Below are positions 39,144 through 47,901 of a stretch of DNA of 64,000 bases, piece by piece (position 1 is the first letter of the stretch; every line of letters begins with the position of its first letter). Source of the DNA: an uncultured Clostridium sp. (GTDB lineage: Bacteria > Bacillota > Clostridia > Clostridiales > Clostridiaceae). Where the stretch lies: contig NZ_CAMTIG010000004.1 of assembly GCF_947072515.1 (NCBI RefSeq), forward strand, positions 1 through 64,000, given 5' to 3'. The notes beneath the pieces were generated by a model. The model worked only from the letters and a program-made list of their open reading frames with translations. It was not told the DNA's origin and did not search any database. Made by a program: the position numbers and the translations under genes.

Positions 39144-40187
39144 ATGAAATTAGAAAAGAAAATAGTAGGAAACTTAGGGCAAGAAGATATTATAAAATAT
39201 AGTGTTGATAATGAGAAAGGGCTTCAAGTATCCATATTAAACTTAGGTGCAACTATCACTGAAATAAAAACATGGGATAGAGAAGGACAACCTCAGCATA
39301 TAGTTTTAAGTTATGAAGATGAAAATAATTATATAGAGAATCCATCATATTATGGAGCAACTGTAGGAAGAACAGCAGGAAGAATAGATAAAGGTATATT
39401 TACCTTGAATGACAACGAATACACTTTGAATAAAAATTATGGTGTTAATAGTGGACATGGTGGAACAGTTGGATTTAATAAGAAAATTTGGAATGTAGAA
39501 GTTATAGAAAAGGAAGATAATACAGTTTTAGAGTTTACTTATTTATCAAAAGATTTAGAAGAAGGTTATCCAGGAAATTTAGAGGTTAAGGTTTCTTATG
39601 AAATCACTAATGATAATAAGTTGATTTTTAAGATAGAGGGAGTTTCTGATAAAGATACTTTAATGAATATGACTGATCATTGTTATTTTAATTTATCAGG
39701 AGATTATAAAGAAGATATATTAAATCATTCTTTAAAGATGAACTGTGATAGAATCCTAGCTATTGATGAAAATGGAGGAGCAACAGGAGAGGTTATATCT
39801 GTTGAAAATACAGAGTTTGATTTTATGAGTGATAAGAAAATAGGAAGAGATATAGAAGGAAAATCTAAACAATTAGAACTTGGTTTTGGTTATGATCATC
39901 CTTTTATGTTTAAGGAAAATGAAAAGGGACATGTAGAACTTTATAATGAACAAAGTGGTAGATATATGAAGATAACTACTGAATATCCTTGCGTTGTAGT
40001 ATATAGCCAAAACTTTATAGATGGACTAACTCTGAAAGAGGGAAAAGAAACTAAGAGAAGAAATAGTGTTTGTTTAGAAGTTCAATATCCACCAATAGGA
40101 TATAAGGAAGCATTTAAGGAGTATTCTATTTTAAAAGCAAATGAAAAGTTTAGTAAAGAAACTATTTATGAGTTTGGGGTAAAGTAA
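39144..40187 (+). CDS. galM: Aldose 1-epimerase (galactose mutarotase)
   Basis: 347 aa; SD GGGGAGGA. The GalM fold is shown by TVGRTAGRID, NSGHGGTVGFNKKIW, the catalytic His in MTDHCYFNLSG and the catalytic Glu in CLEVQYPP near the C-terminus. It interconverts beta- and alpha-galactose so that GalK can use it. First gene of the galactose cluster, followed by the LacI-type regulator and galKT. Confidence 0.93.
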   Translation: MKLEKKIVGNLGQEDIIKYSVDNEKGLQVSILNLGATITEIKTWDREGQPQHIVLSYEDENNYIENPSYYGATVGRTAGRIDKGIFTLNDNEYTLNKNYGVNSGHGGTVGFNKKIWNVEVIEKEDNTVLEFTYLSKDLEEGYPGNLEVKVSYEITNDNKLIFKIEGVSDKDTLMNMTDHCYFNLSGDYKEDILNHSLKMNCDRILAIDENGGATGEVISVENTEFDFMSDKKIGRDIEGKSKQLELGFGYDHPFMFKENEKGHVELYNEQSGRYMKITTEYPCVVVYSQNFIDGLTLKEGKETKRRNSVCLEVQYPPIGYKEAFKEYSILKANEKFSKETIYEFGVK

Positions 40188-40225
40188 AAAAGAGGATTTT
40201 ATAATAAAAAATATATGATTTAACC

Positions 40226-40260
40226 ATTTTAGTAAAAAAATAAAATTTTTTTACTAAAAT
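40226..40260. promoter_or_regulatory. Operator pair upstream of the LacI-type regulator
   Basis: Two near-palindromes, TTTTAGTAAAA (40227-40237) and TTTTACTAAAA (40249-40259), are arranged as a perfect 15-bp inverted repeat with a 5-bp spacer and 22 bp between centres. The same pair occurs before galK. Most likely it binds the LacI-family regulator encoded next (autoregulation); it may also act as a hairpin at the end of galM. Confidence 0.65.
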
Positions 40261-40261
40261 A

Positions 40262-40291
40262 TTGAAATGACTCTCGATTATATGATAGTAT
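40262..40291 (+). promoter_or_regulatory. Putative promoter of the regulator gene
   Basis: TTGAAA, 18-bp spacer, TAGTAT, starting directly at the right edge of the operator pair, so operator binding would block the -35. Confidence 0.5.
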
Positions 40292-40323
40292 TCAAAGTAA
40301 TAAAAGATAAAGGAATGGGAGAT

Positions 40324-41343
40324 ATGGCAACATTAAAAGAAATAGCAGAAGTTGTAGGAGTATCTATTGCAACTGTATCGAGAGTATTAAATCATGATGA
40401 TAAAATCTCAGTTTCAGATATAACTAAGCTGAAAATATTTGAAACAGCAGAAGAATTAAATTATAAAACATTAAAAACTAGAAAAGAAGGCTTGGTTGAA
40501 GAAGTTAAAAAATCAAAAGTTGGAATCATTGAGATGTGCAGTATAACTGAACAGTTAGAGGATCCATATTATTTATTACTTAGACGAATGGTAGAGAAAG
40601 AATGTTTTTCAAATAATATAAGTGCTATTAGTATTTATAGAAATGAAGAAGGATATAAGTTTATAGGTGATGAGGAACTCCATGGAGTTATTGCTATAGG
40701 AAAGTTTAATGATGAAGATGTAGATTTAATAGAAAAGTTATCAGAAAATATAATTTTTGTAGATTCTTCACCACGAGATACACATGATTCAGTAAAGATT
40801 AATTTTAAAAGTGGAACTCTTAAGGCATTAGAGTTTTTAGGAGAGCTTGGGCATAAGAACATTGGATATGTTGGAAGTGTAAAAACTTTAAATGATAAAA
40901 AGGAAAGAGAGATTTCAGAAAGATACAGTATTTATGTAGAGTATATGAAAAAGACTAATAGATTCAGAGAAGAAAATGTATTAGATACACATGAAATGAC
41001 GGCTTTACTTGGATATGAAAAGATAAAAGGTTTATTAAAGAGTGAAAAGGAAATGCCAACAGCCTTTTTTGTTGGAAATGATACTGTAGCAACAGGTGTT
41101 TTAAAGGCGTTAGCAGAAGAAGGTATAAGAGTGCCAGAAGAGATTAGTATTGTTGGATTTAATGATATTGTTGGAGCTAGGCATACAGTGCCACCATTAA
41201 CTACAGTAAGTGCACATATTGAGTATTTAGCAGATGCAGCAATTGATTTATTATTAGAGAGAATTCACAAGAAGAGAAAGTATCCAAAGGAAGTTCTTAT
41301 AGCAAGTAGATTAGTTGTAAGAGAAACAGTAAATAAAATTTAA
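40324..41343 (+). CDS. LacI/GalR-family repressor of galactose genes
   Basis: 339 aa from ATG 40324 (AGGA and GGGAG upstream), because LacI proteins begin MATLKEIAEVVGVSIATVS; the longer frame from 40267 overlaps the promoter. N-terminal LacI HTH with hinge (RVLNHDDKISVSD), then the periplasmic-binding-type sensor domain ending IVGFNDIVGARHTVPPLTTV. It sits between galM and galK with matching operator pairs before itself and galK, so it is probably the local galactose repressor; the effector is unproven. Confidence 0.9.
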   Translation: MATLKEIAEVVGVSIATVSRVLNHDDKISVSDITKLKIFETAEELNYKTLKTRKEGLVEEVKKSKVGIIEMCSITEQLEDPYYLLLRRMVEKECFSNNISAISIYRNEEGYKFIGDEELHGVIAIGKFNDEDVDLIEKLSENIIFVDSSPRDTHDSVKINFKSGTLKALEFLGELGHKNIGYVGSVKTLNDKKEREISERYSIYVEYMKKTNRFREENVLDTHEMTALLGYEKIKGLLKSEKEMPTAFFVGNDTVATGVLKALAEEGIRVPEEISIVGFNDIVGARHTVPPLTTVSAHIEYLADAAIDLLLERIHKKRKYPKEVLIASRLVVRETVNKI

Positions 41344-41347
41344 AAGT

Positions 41348-41407
41348 AAAAACTCCTTTTAAGTAGGTTTATAAAGTTATATAAATTTATTTATTTAGGA
41401 GTTTTTT
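41348..41407 (+). terminator. Terminator with long loop
   Basis: AAAAACTCCT / AGGAGTTTTT, 10 bp, loop about 39 nt, T run. Confidence 0.65.
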
Positions 41408-41453
41408 GCTTATATAAAAGGGTTTTAAAAGAATAATTCTAAAATGAAGCAAA

Positions 41454-41487
41454 TTTTAGTAAAAAAATAAAAATAATTTTACTAAAA
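41454..41487. promoter_or_regulatory. Operator pair upstream of galK
   Basis: TTTTAGTAAAA (41454-41464) and TTTTACTAAAA (41477-41487), centres 23 bp apart, repeat the arrangement at 40226. The promoter lies immediately downstream. Confidence 0.65.
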
Positions 41488-41490
41488 ATG

Positions 41491-41519
41491 TTTACATAAG
41501 AAGAAAAATATAATATGCT
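41491..41519 (+). promoter_or_regulatory. galKT promoter
   Basis: TTTACA, 17-bp spacer, TATGCT; an overlapping TATAAT (41509-41514) has no -35 at a usual distance. It starts 3 bp after the operator pair. Confidence 0.5.
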
Positions 41520-41575
41520 ATAGGTATAGGATATTTTGTAAAAAGATAAATTATTTGGAATAAGGTGGGATAGAG

Positions 41576-42739
41576 ATGAAAAATAAAATGATAGAAATGT
41601 TTAAAGATATTTATTCAAACTGTGAAGGTGTGAGAGTGTTTTTTTCACCAGGGAGAGTTAACTTAATAGGGGAACATACAGATTATAATGGAGGAAATGT
41701 ATTTCCATGTTCATTAAGCTTTGGTACTTATGGAGCTATAAGAACTAGAGAAGATAATTTAGTTAGAATGTATTCAGATAACTTCAAAGAATTAGGAGTA
41801 ATTGAATTTAATATAGAAGATTTAAAAAATGAAAAAGAACATGATTGGGCAAACTATCCAAAAGGTGTTTTAGATGTGCTTAATAAACATGGGTATAAAA
41901 TAAATACTGGATTTGAAATGGTTGTTTACGGAAATATTCCAAATGGAGCAGGACTTTCATCTTCAGCATCATTAGAACTTTTAATGGGAGTTATGATGGA
42001 TGAAATCCATAAATTCAATATAGATAGAATCCAGTTAGTTAAGTATTGCCAAGAAGCAGAAAACAAGTTTATTGGAGTTAACTGTGGAATAATGGATCAA
42101 TTTGCTATTGGAATGGGTAAAGAAGATTCAGCAATATTATTAGATTGTAATACATTAAAATACAGCTATTATCCAATAGTTTTAAAAGATGAAATAATAG
42201 TTATAGGTAATACAAATAAGAGAAGAGGACTTGGAGATTCAAAATATAATGAAAGAAGAAGTGAATGTGAAAAAGCTTTAGAAGAGCTACAAACAGAACT
42301 TTCAATTTCATCACTTGGAGAATTAACAGAGGAAGAGTTTGAAACTAATAAACACTTAATAAAAAGCGATATAAGAATAAAGAGAGCAAAACATGCTGTT
42401 TATGAAAATAGAAGAACTCTAAAAGCTGCAGCAGAACTTGAAAAAGGAAACTTAGAAGAGTTTGGAAAGCTTATGGATCAGTCTCATATATCTTTAAGAG
42501 ATGATTATGAAGTTACAGGAATAGAGTTAGATACTATAGTAGAACTTGCATGGAACTTTGAAGGAACTGTTGGAGCAAGAATGACAGGTGCAGGATTTGG
42601 TGGATGTGCAGTATTTATAGTAAAGAAAGATAAAAAAGATGAATTTATAGAAGCAGTTTCTAAAGGATATAAAGAAAAAATAGGATATGATGCAGAGTTC
42701 TATATAGCTAATATAGGGAATGGAACGACAGAAATTTAA
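41576..42739 (+). CDS. galK: Galactokinase
   Basis: 387 aa, GHMP kinase family. FSPGRVNLIGEHTDYNGG is the galactokinase signature, PNGAGLSSSASLELL the ATP-binding loop, MDQFAIGMG the catalytic-Asp region and GARMTGAGFGGCAVF the third GHMP motif. It phosphorylates alpha-galactose to galactose-1-phosphate. SD AAGGTGGG; followed 14 bp later by galT, so an operon. Confidence 0.96.
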   Translation: MKNKMIEMFKDIYSNCEGVRVFFSPGRVNLIGEHTDYNGGNVFPCSLSFGTYGAIRTREDNLVRMYSDNFKELGVIEFNIEDLKNEKEHDWANYPKGVLDVLNKHGYKINTGFEMVVYGNIPNGAGLSSSASLELLMGVMMDEIHKFNIDRIQLVKYCQEAENKFIGVNCGIMDQFAIGMGKEDSAILLDCNTLKYSYYPIVLKDEIIVIGNTNKRRGLGDSKYNERRSECEKALEELQTELSISSLGELTEEEFETNKHLIKSDIRIKRAKHAVYENRRTLKAAAELEKGNLEEFGKLMDQSHISLRDDYEVTGIELDTIVELAWNFEGTVGARMTGAGFGGCAVFIVKKDKKDEFIEAVSKGYKEKIGYDAEFYIANIGNGTTEI

Positions 42740-42753
42740 GGGAGTATATTTTT

Positions 42754-44268
42754 ATGGATGTATATAAAGAGCTTGAAAGACTAGTTAAATATGGAGCGAA
42801 AAAAGAATTGTTTCAAGAAGAGGACAAGATATATATAAGAAATTCTTTAATAGCTTTATTTAAATTAGATGAATATAAAGAAGTTGAAACAGAAGATGAG
42901 GATTTAGATTCACCAACAGAAATATTAGATAATCTATTAAACTACGCTTTAGAGCAAGGGATTTTAGAATGGAATACATCAGTATATAGAGATTTATTAG
43001 ATACTAAGATAATGGGGCTTTTAATGCCAAGACCATCTGAAGTATCTAGAGAATTTAATTTAAGATATAAAGAAGATAAAAAAGAAGCTACAGATTATTT
43101 TTATAATTTAAGTAAGGCTTGTGATTATGTAAGAGTAGATAGGATTGCTAAAAATATTACTTGGAAAGCAGAGACTGAGTATGGGGATTTAGATATAACA
43201 ATAAATTTATCTAAACCAGAAAAGGATCCTAAAGCAATAGCTGCTGCAAAAAATTTAAAAGCATCATCTTATCCAAGCTGTTTACTTTGCAAAGAAAATG
43301 TAGGTTATAGTGGAAGATTAAATCATCCTGCAAGACAGAATTTAAGAGTTATTGGGATAAATCTTAAAAATGAAAATTGGTATATGCAGTATTCCCCTTA
43401 TTCATATTATAATGAGCATTGCATAATACTTTCAGGAAAACATGAGCCAATGGTTATAAATAGAGATACTTTTGATAGAAGCTTAGAGTTCGTTCAAAAA
43501 TTCCCACATTACTTTGCAGGTTCAAATGCAGACTTACCTATTGTAGGAGGTTCAATATTATCTCATGACCATTATCAAGGTGGAAGATATACATTTGCAA
43601 TGGATAAAGCAAAGTCTGTTAAAGAGTTTAGTATAGAAGGTTATGAAGACATAAGTTTATCTATAATAAAATGGCCTTTAACTGTAATTAGAATGAACTC
43701 TAAGGACAGAAATAGATTAAGTGAACTTGGAGAAAAAATATTAAATCATTGGAGAGGATACTCTGATGATAAAGTTTCTGTACTAGCCTTTTCAGGAGAA
43801 ACACCTCATAATACAATAACTCCAATAATAAGGAGAAGAGGAGAACTTTTTGAATTAGATTTAGTATTAAGAAACAATAGAACAAGCAAAGAACATCCAG
43901 ATGGAATATTCCATCCACATGAAGAGCTTCACCATATTAAAAAAGAAAATATTGGTTTAATCGAAGTTTTAGGACTAGCTGTTCTTCCAGCTAGATTAAA
44001 AGATGAAATTGAAGAAATAAAAGATTATATTTTAAATAAAGGAAAATATAAAGAAAATATATCAAATACTTTAAAAATTCATTTAGATTGGATAAAGGAA
44101 ATAGAAGATAAGAATGAATTTACAGCGGAAAATATAGATTCTTTACTTAAAAAAGAAGTTGGAGAAGTATTCTCTAAAGTTCTAGAACATTGTGGCGTAT
44201 TTAAATGGGACAATGAAGGAAGAGAAGCACTAGATAGATATATTAGTAAGTTAAAAAAGGAAATCTAA
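42754..44268 (+). CDS. galT: Galactose-1-phosphate uridylyltransferase, class II
   Basis: 504 aa, the length and pattern of the Firmicutes-type GalT (galT_2), not the shorter E. coli type: LMPRPSEVSREF, SSYPSCLLCKENVGYSGRLN, NLRVIGINL, SHDHYQGGRYTFAM and FHPHEELHHIKKENIGLIEV. It converts galactose-1-phosphate and UDP-glucose to UDP-galactose and glucose-1-phosphate. Last gene of the galKT operon. The partner galE is not in the window. Confidence 0.95.
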   Translation: MDVYKELERLVKYGAKKELFQEEDKIYIRNSLIALFKLDEYKEVETEDEDLDSPTEILDNLLNYALEQGILEWNTSVYRDLLDTKIMGLLMPRPSEVSREFNLRYKEDKKEATDYFYNLSKACDYVRVDRIAKNITWKAETEYGDLDITINLSKPEKDPKAIAAAKNLKASSYPSCLLCKENVGYSGRLNHPARQNLRVIGINLKNENWYMQYSPYSYYNEHCIILSGKHEPMVINRDTFDRSLEFVQKFPHYFAGSNADLPIVGGSILSHDHYQGGRYTFAMDKAKSVKEFSIEGYEDISLSIIKWPLTVIRMNSKDRNRLSELGEKILNHWRGYSDDKVSVLAFSGETPHNTITPIIRRRGELFELDLVLRNNRTSKEHPDGIFHPHEELHHIKKENIGLIEVLGLAVLPARLKDEIEEIKDYILNKGKYKENISNTLKIHLDWIKEIEDKNEFTAENIDSLLKKEVGEVFSKVLEHCGVFKWDNEGREALDRYISKLKKEI

Positions 44269-44278
44269 AATTAAAAGG

Positions 44279-44324
44279 ACTCACGTAATGAATATTTAAC
44301 AATAGTTCATTACGTGAGTTTTTT
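44279..44324 (+). terminator. Terminator of galKT
   Basis: Perfect 14-bp stem ACTCACGTAATGAA / TTCATTACGTGAGT followed by a T run. Confidence 0.93.
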
Positions 44325-44433
44325 CTAATTATGAGAGATTAATTTACTTTTTCTTTATAAATTTGTCAAAAAATATTTTGTTTTTAAAAGAAAAATATTT
44401 TTTTAGATTATATTTATTATAATAAAGTATTAT

Positions 44434-45441
44434 CTAAAAATACATTTGACTTAATTCTTGTATTCTTTCTCTTGTTTCAACTCCACGTTGTATATAATAA
44501 GTAGATTCTGAATATCCATTTTGTGCAGAATTCGCAGCTTTTTCAGCATTTATATCTCTGCTATTAATCCATTGAAGTTCTTGTTTTTGTAATTTAGAAT
44601 ATTGATCAGGTGTTAGAATATGATATAAATCAGACCATTCTTCATTTAAGACAGTATTCATTTGATTATAAAAAGTCTTTCCAATTTGAATATTAGTTTG
44701 TTGATCTCCACCTAAAATTGGACTACCGTATTGAGCATATGAACTACCATAGTTTTGACCAATAGTAGCTAAAGCATTAGCATACTTAGTTTGTAAGTTA
44801 CCTAAATCAGTAGTTGTTACATTAGATTTATACATATTACCGGCATTATTTGTATTATTTGTACTTTGAGTTTGCGCTGAGGTTTGATTTGTATTTGGCG
44901 CTGGAGTCGTAGTTTCCTTTGAGTTATTAGTGTTTGTTGATGTAGACTGCTTTTGAGTAGTATTTGCTACTACAGGGGTAGTTGAAGTTTTAGTATTATT
45001 AGTACTAGTATTTGAAGCTTTTTGAGTAGTTTGTTGTACTGGAGGAGATGATATAGGAACTACAGGTGCTTCATTAGCTGAAAGCCAAGTATAGAATATT
45101 ATTATTCCGATTAATACCAGTATTCGAATTACACCTAATACAATTGCAATCCAAGTTACAACTTTTTCTAGAACAGGATGACTTTTAAAACCTGTATCCT
45201 CTTCCCCAATTTCTTTATAACCTTTAGAAATAAGAAAATTTTCATAATCCTTATTTATATTAAAAGACTTATAAGTAGGGTATATACCTACAGTTATAAT
45301 ACCGATAAAAATAAGTTTTAATGTTGATTTTATATCACCTCTAAATAGAGATGGGAAAAATCCGAAAAAGAAGGTTGTCCAACTATAGCCAGTTTTAATA
45401 GTTTTTTTACTTCCATTTTCATTTGTCATAATTTTTTTCAT
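44434..45441 (-). CDS. DUF2628-like membrane protein with LprI-type C-terminal domain
   Basis: 335 aa from ATG 45441 (SD AAAGGAGA on the minus strand); the longer frame lacks an SD. The N-terminus (GYSWTTFFFGFFPSLFRGD ... IGIITVGIYPTYKSFNINKDYENFL) resembles DUF2628 membrane modules. A further helix lies at about residues 90-120, then a Thr/Asn/Gln/Ser-rich linker. The C-terminal domain (LNEEWSDLYHILTPDQYSKLQKQELQWINSRD) has the DUF1311/LprI pattern known from a lysozyme inhibitor. It is probably membrane-anchored with the LprI part outside. Function unproven. Confidence 0.7.
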   Translation of the reverse strand: MKKIMTNENGSKKTIKTGYSWTTFFFGFFPSLFRGDIKSTLKLIFIGIITVGIYPTYKSFNINKDYENFLISKGYKEIGEEDTGFKSHPVLEKVVTWIAIVLGVIRILVLIGIIIFYTWLSANEAPVVPISSPPVQQTTQKASNTSTNNTKTSTTPVVANTTQKQSTSTNTNNSKETTTPAPNTNQTSAQTQSTNNTNNAGNMYKSNVTTTDLGNLQTKYANALATIGQNYGSSYAQYGSPILGGDQQTNIQIGKTFYNQMNTVLNEEWSDLYHILTPDQYSKLQKQELQWINSRDINAEKAANSAQNGYSESTYYIQRGVETRERIQELSQMYF

Positions 45442-45788
45442 AATATTTCTCCTTTCATAAAAAATAAAATAATACTTTAAAAGAGTAGTGCAGATTAAAT
45501 TATTAAGCAAGTAACAAAATTTAATAATTTAATAGTGAAAATTATAATAAACTGAGGAAAAGAAAAGAATATTTTTTAAAAAAAGTGATGATTTAAATAA
45601 AATCTTATAATAAAAGATAGATTAATGGAAATTAAAATAAAGGCAATATTAATTTATTAATAGTAAATTTTACAAATATTATTTGAATAATTAGACATTA
45701 TTGAAAAATAGAAAAACATTCATGATAAACTAGGGGTAGAAAAGGTAAAAAAATCTAATATTTTAGAATATGATGGGAGTTGTTAATT
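45442..45788. other. 347-bp divergent intergenic region
   Basis: Separates the LprI-type gene (minus) from pnuC (plus). It is AT-rich with several TATAAT-like hexamers (for example near 45545 and 45608) but no clear -35/-10 pair, repeat or riboswitch that I recognise. Confidence 0.5.
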
Positions 45789-46574
45789 ATGAAATTTTTT
45801 AAAGAACTAACACTGTTTCAGAAAATATTCTTTGGATTCTTTTTAGTTGCTAGTTTAGTTGTTTTTTTATTACCTTTAGCCTTAACAAAAACTAGTATAA
45901 GTACAGTTTTCTCACCTTTAAGTGTGTTGGGATTTTTTTCAGTTATATGTGGTATTTTTGTTTCTATATATACAGCAAAAGCAAAGCCAGCAGCTTATGT
46001 TTTTTGGTGGGGAAGTACAATTGCAATGGCTATAATCTGTTTCTTTAATGGATTGTATGGTCAATTTATTCAGAACCTATTCTTTTCATTACCAATACAA
46101 ATCTATGGTTTTTTTGCGTGGGAGAAGAATCTAAAGAAGGACTCGACTTTAGAAGTAAAGAAAATGAAATCAAAAAACTGGGGCGTATTAATAGTTATTA
46201 TGATTTTATTTTGGATTGCTTATGGACTACTTTTAAAATATTTACCAACTCTTTTATCATCTTTATTTAATATCCATATGAAAGAAGATCCACAAATTGT
46301 TTTAGATGCATTTACTGCTATGACAGCCATAATAGCTTCTGTATTAACAGACTTAAGGTTTATTGAACAATGGTATTTTTGGATTGTTTATAATTCAGTT
46401 GCAGCAATAACATTTATTATTCAATTGACTCATTCTAATTTTCATAACATACCTATGTTTATTGCAAGTTTATCAAATACAGTAAACTTAACTCAATATA
46501 TAATAGGAGTTGTTTATGGATATATTGTTTGGGTAAAGATATTTAAATCAGAGCAAAAAGAAAAACAAGCATAA
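45789..46574 (+). CDS. pnuC: PnuC-type nicotinamide riboside transporter
   Basis: 261 aa from ATG 45789 (GGGAG 9 nt upstream). About seven membrane helices; KFFKELTLFQKIFFGFF start, GLYGQFIQNLFFSLPIQIYGFFAWEKN, LTDLRFIEQWYFWIVYNSVA and a lysine-rich end match the PnuC family. It would bring in nicotinamide riboside (or a related vitamin precursor) by facilitated diffusion. A second copy lies at 56223. Specificity within the Pnu family cannot be fixed from sequence. Confidence 0.85.
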   Translation: MKFFKELTLFQKIFFGFFLVASLVVFLLPLALTKTSISTVFSPLSVLGFFSVICGIFVSIYTAKAKPAAYVFWWGSTIAMAIICFFNGLYGQFIQNLFFSLPIQIYGFFAWEKNLKKDSTLEVKKMKSKNWGVLIVIMILFWIAYGLLLKYLPTLLSSLFNIHMKEDPQIVLDAFTAMTAIIASVLTDLRFIEQWYFWIVYNSVAAITFIIQLTHSNFHNIPMFIASLSNTVNLTQYIIGVVYGYIVWVKIFKSEQKEKQA

Positions 46575-46595
46575 AGTTTAATATTTAGGAAAATT

Positions 46596-46626
46596 AAAAG
46601 CAAATCGTAGTGGTTTGCTTTTTTTT
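46596..46626 (+). terminator. Rho-independent terminator
   Basis: AAAAGCAAATC / GGTTTGCTTTT, 11 pairs with one G-U, then eight T. Confidence 0.9.
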
Positions 46627-46688
46627 ATATGGAAATTCTTATATTTAAAACATCTAAGAATTTCGATATAAGTGTGTAGGAATTTGGA

Positions 46689-46736
46689 TGGATAAAAATG
46701 GCAAATAAAACTATAATAATATTGTAAACGATAACT
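46689..46736 (+). promoter_or_regulatory. mgl promoter with a perfect cre site
   Basis: TGGATA (46689-46694), 17-bp spacer, TATAAT (46712-46717). TTGTAAACGATAACT (46722-46736) fits the CcpA consensus WTGNAANCGNWNNCW at all 15 positions and covers the expected +1. This predicts glucose repression of mglBAC. Confidence 0.8.
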
Positions 46737-46775
46737 AAAAAGAAATTTTTATATATTTGAAGGGGATGGGAAGTT

Positions 46776-47825
46776 ATGAAAAATGTAAAGAAAGTCTTAG
46801 CAATGGCAATGGCAACAGCAATGATGACTATTTCATTAGTTGGATGTGGAGGAGCTACATCTGATGGCGGAGCAAAAGAAGGGGATTCAATTAAAGTAGG
46901 AGTATGTCTTTATAAATTTGATGACACTTATATTTCTACAGTAAGACAAAACATAGAAAAGATTGCTGAAGAAAATGATAAGAAGATAGAACTTACTATT
47001 GTAGATGGAAAAGGTGACCAAGCTACTCAAAATGATAGTATAGATACACTTTTACAAAAAGATATGGATTTATTACTAGTTAATTTAGTAGATACAGGAG
47101 CAGCTCAAACAGTAGTAGATAAAATAAAAGCTGAAGAAGTTCCATTAGTTTTATTTAATAGAGAGCCAAGTACTACAGATGCAGTAAAATCTTATGATAA
47201 AGCTGTTTTCGTAGGAACTAATGCAAAAGAAGCTGGAGTATTACAAGGAAAAATCTTATCTAAGCTTTGGGAAAAAGATTCAAAAGCTATAGATAAAAAT
47301 GGTGATGGAGTAATGCAATATGTAATGCTTCAAGGTGAACCTGATAATCCAGAGGCTATAGCTAGAACTAAGTATTCTGTAGATACAATAAACGAAGCAA
47401 AAATTAAAACTGAAAAATTAGCTCAACAAGTTTGTAACTGGGATCAAGCAGCAGCTCAAAATGCTACTGAAGCTTGGTTATCAAGATTTAAAGATGATGT
47501 TGAAGTTGTAATAGCAAATAATGACGGAATGGCTCAAGGTGCAATAGCAGCACTTCAAGCTCAAGGATATAACAATGGAGATGCTAAAAAGACTATTCCT
47601 GTAGTTGGAGTAGATGCAACAGCAGCAGCTCAAGATTTAATAGAAAGAGGATTAATGACTGGTTCTGTTCTTCAAGATGCAGAAGCAATGGCAAAAGCTC
47701 TTTTAGAGTGTGGTTTAAATTTAGTTGATGGAAAAACAGCTGTAGAAGGAACTGAGTACAAATTTGATGATACTGAAGTTTCAGTTCGTATACCATATAA
47801 AGAGTTTGTAAAAGGTGCAAAATAA
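46776..47825 (+). CDS. mglB: Galactose/methyl-galactoside ABC transporter, binding lipoprotein
   Basis: 349 aa. Lipoprotein signal with SLVG-Cys24. Periplasmic-binding type 1 fold: VCLYKFDDTYIS (ligand Asp), LLVNLVD, calcium loop DKNGDGVMQYV, VIANNDGMAQG, VVGVDATAA. This is the E. coli GBP pattern including the EF-hand-like calcium site. Compared with GBP as I recall it, the His152 and Asp154 ligands are replaced (GEPDNPEAIAR), so specificity may differ. First gene of mglBAC. Confidence 0.92.
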   Translation: MKNVKKVLAMAMATAMMTISLVGCGGATSDGGAKEGDSIKVGVCLYKFDDTYISTVRQNIEKIAEENDKKIELTIVDGKGDQATQNDSIDTLLQKDMDLLLVNLVDTGAAQTVVDKIKAEEVPLVLFNREPSTTDAVKSYDKAVFVGTNAKEAGVLQGKILSKLWEKDSKAIDKNGDGVMQYVMLQGEPDNPEAIARTKYSVDTINEAKIKTEKLAQQVCNWDQAAAQNATEAWLSRFKDDVEVVIANNDGMAQGAIAALQAQGYNNGDAKKTIPVVGVDATAAAQDLIERGLMTGSVLQDAEAMAKALLECGLNLVDGKTAVEGTEYKFDDTEVSVRIPYKEFVKGAK

Positions 47826-47846
47826 TATAATTTAAGATTTAAAATA

Positions 47847-47867
47847 GGGGCTGTTTAATGCAGCCCT
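47847..47867 (+). other. Intercistronic hairpin between mglB and mglA
   Basis: GGGCTG / CAGCCC stem (plus a G-U) with loop TTTAATG and no real T run. It likely stabilises the mglB mRNA or partly terminates, giving excess binding protein over ATPase. Confidence 0.6.
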
Positions 47868-47901
47868 CTTATAAATAATAATGAAAAGTGGTGAGAATTT
47901 A

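Noticed and set aside
45442..45788. Riboswitch upstream of pnuC (NAD, preQ1, TPP types)
   Set aside because: No conserved core of these classes and no terminator pair seen in the region.
47593..47820. Minus-strand frame inside mglB
   Set aside because: Antisense to well-conserved binding-protein codons; Leu/His/Gln-rich, typical of an antisense shadow.
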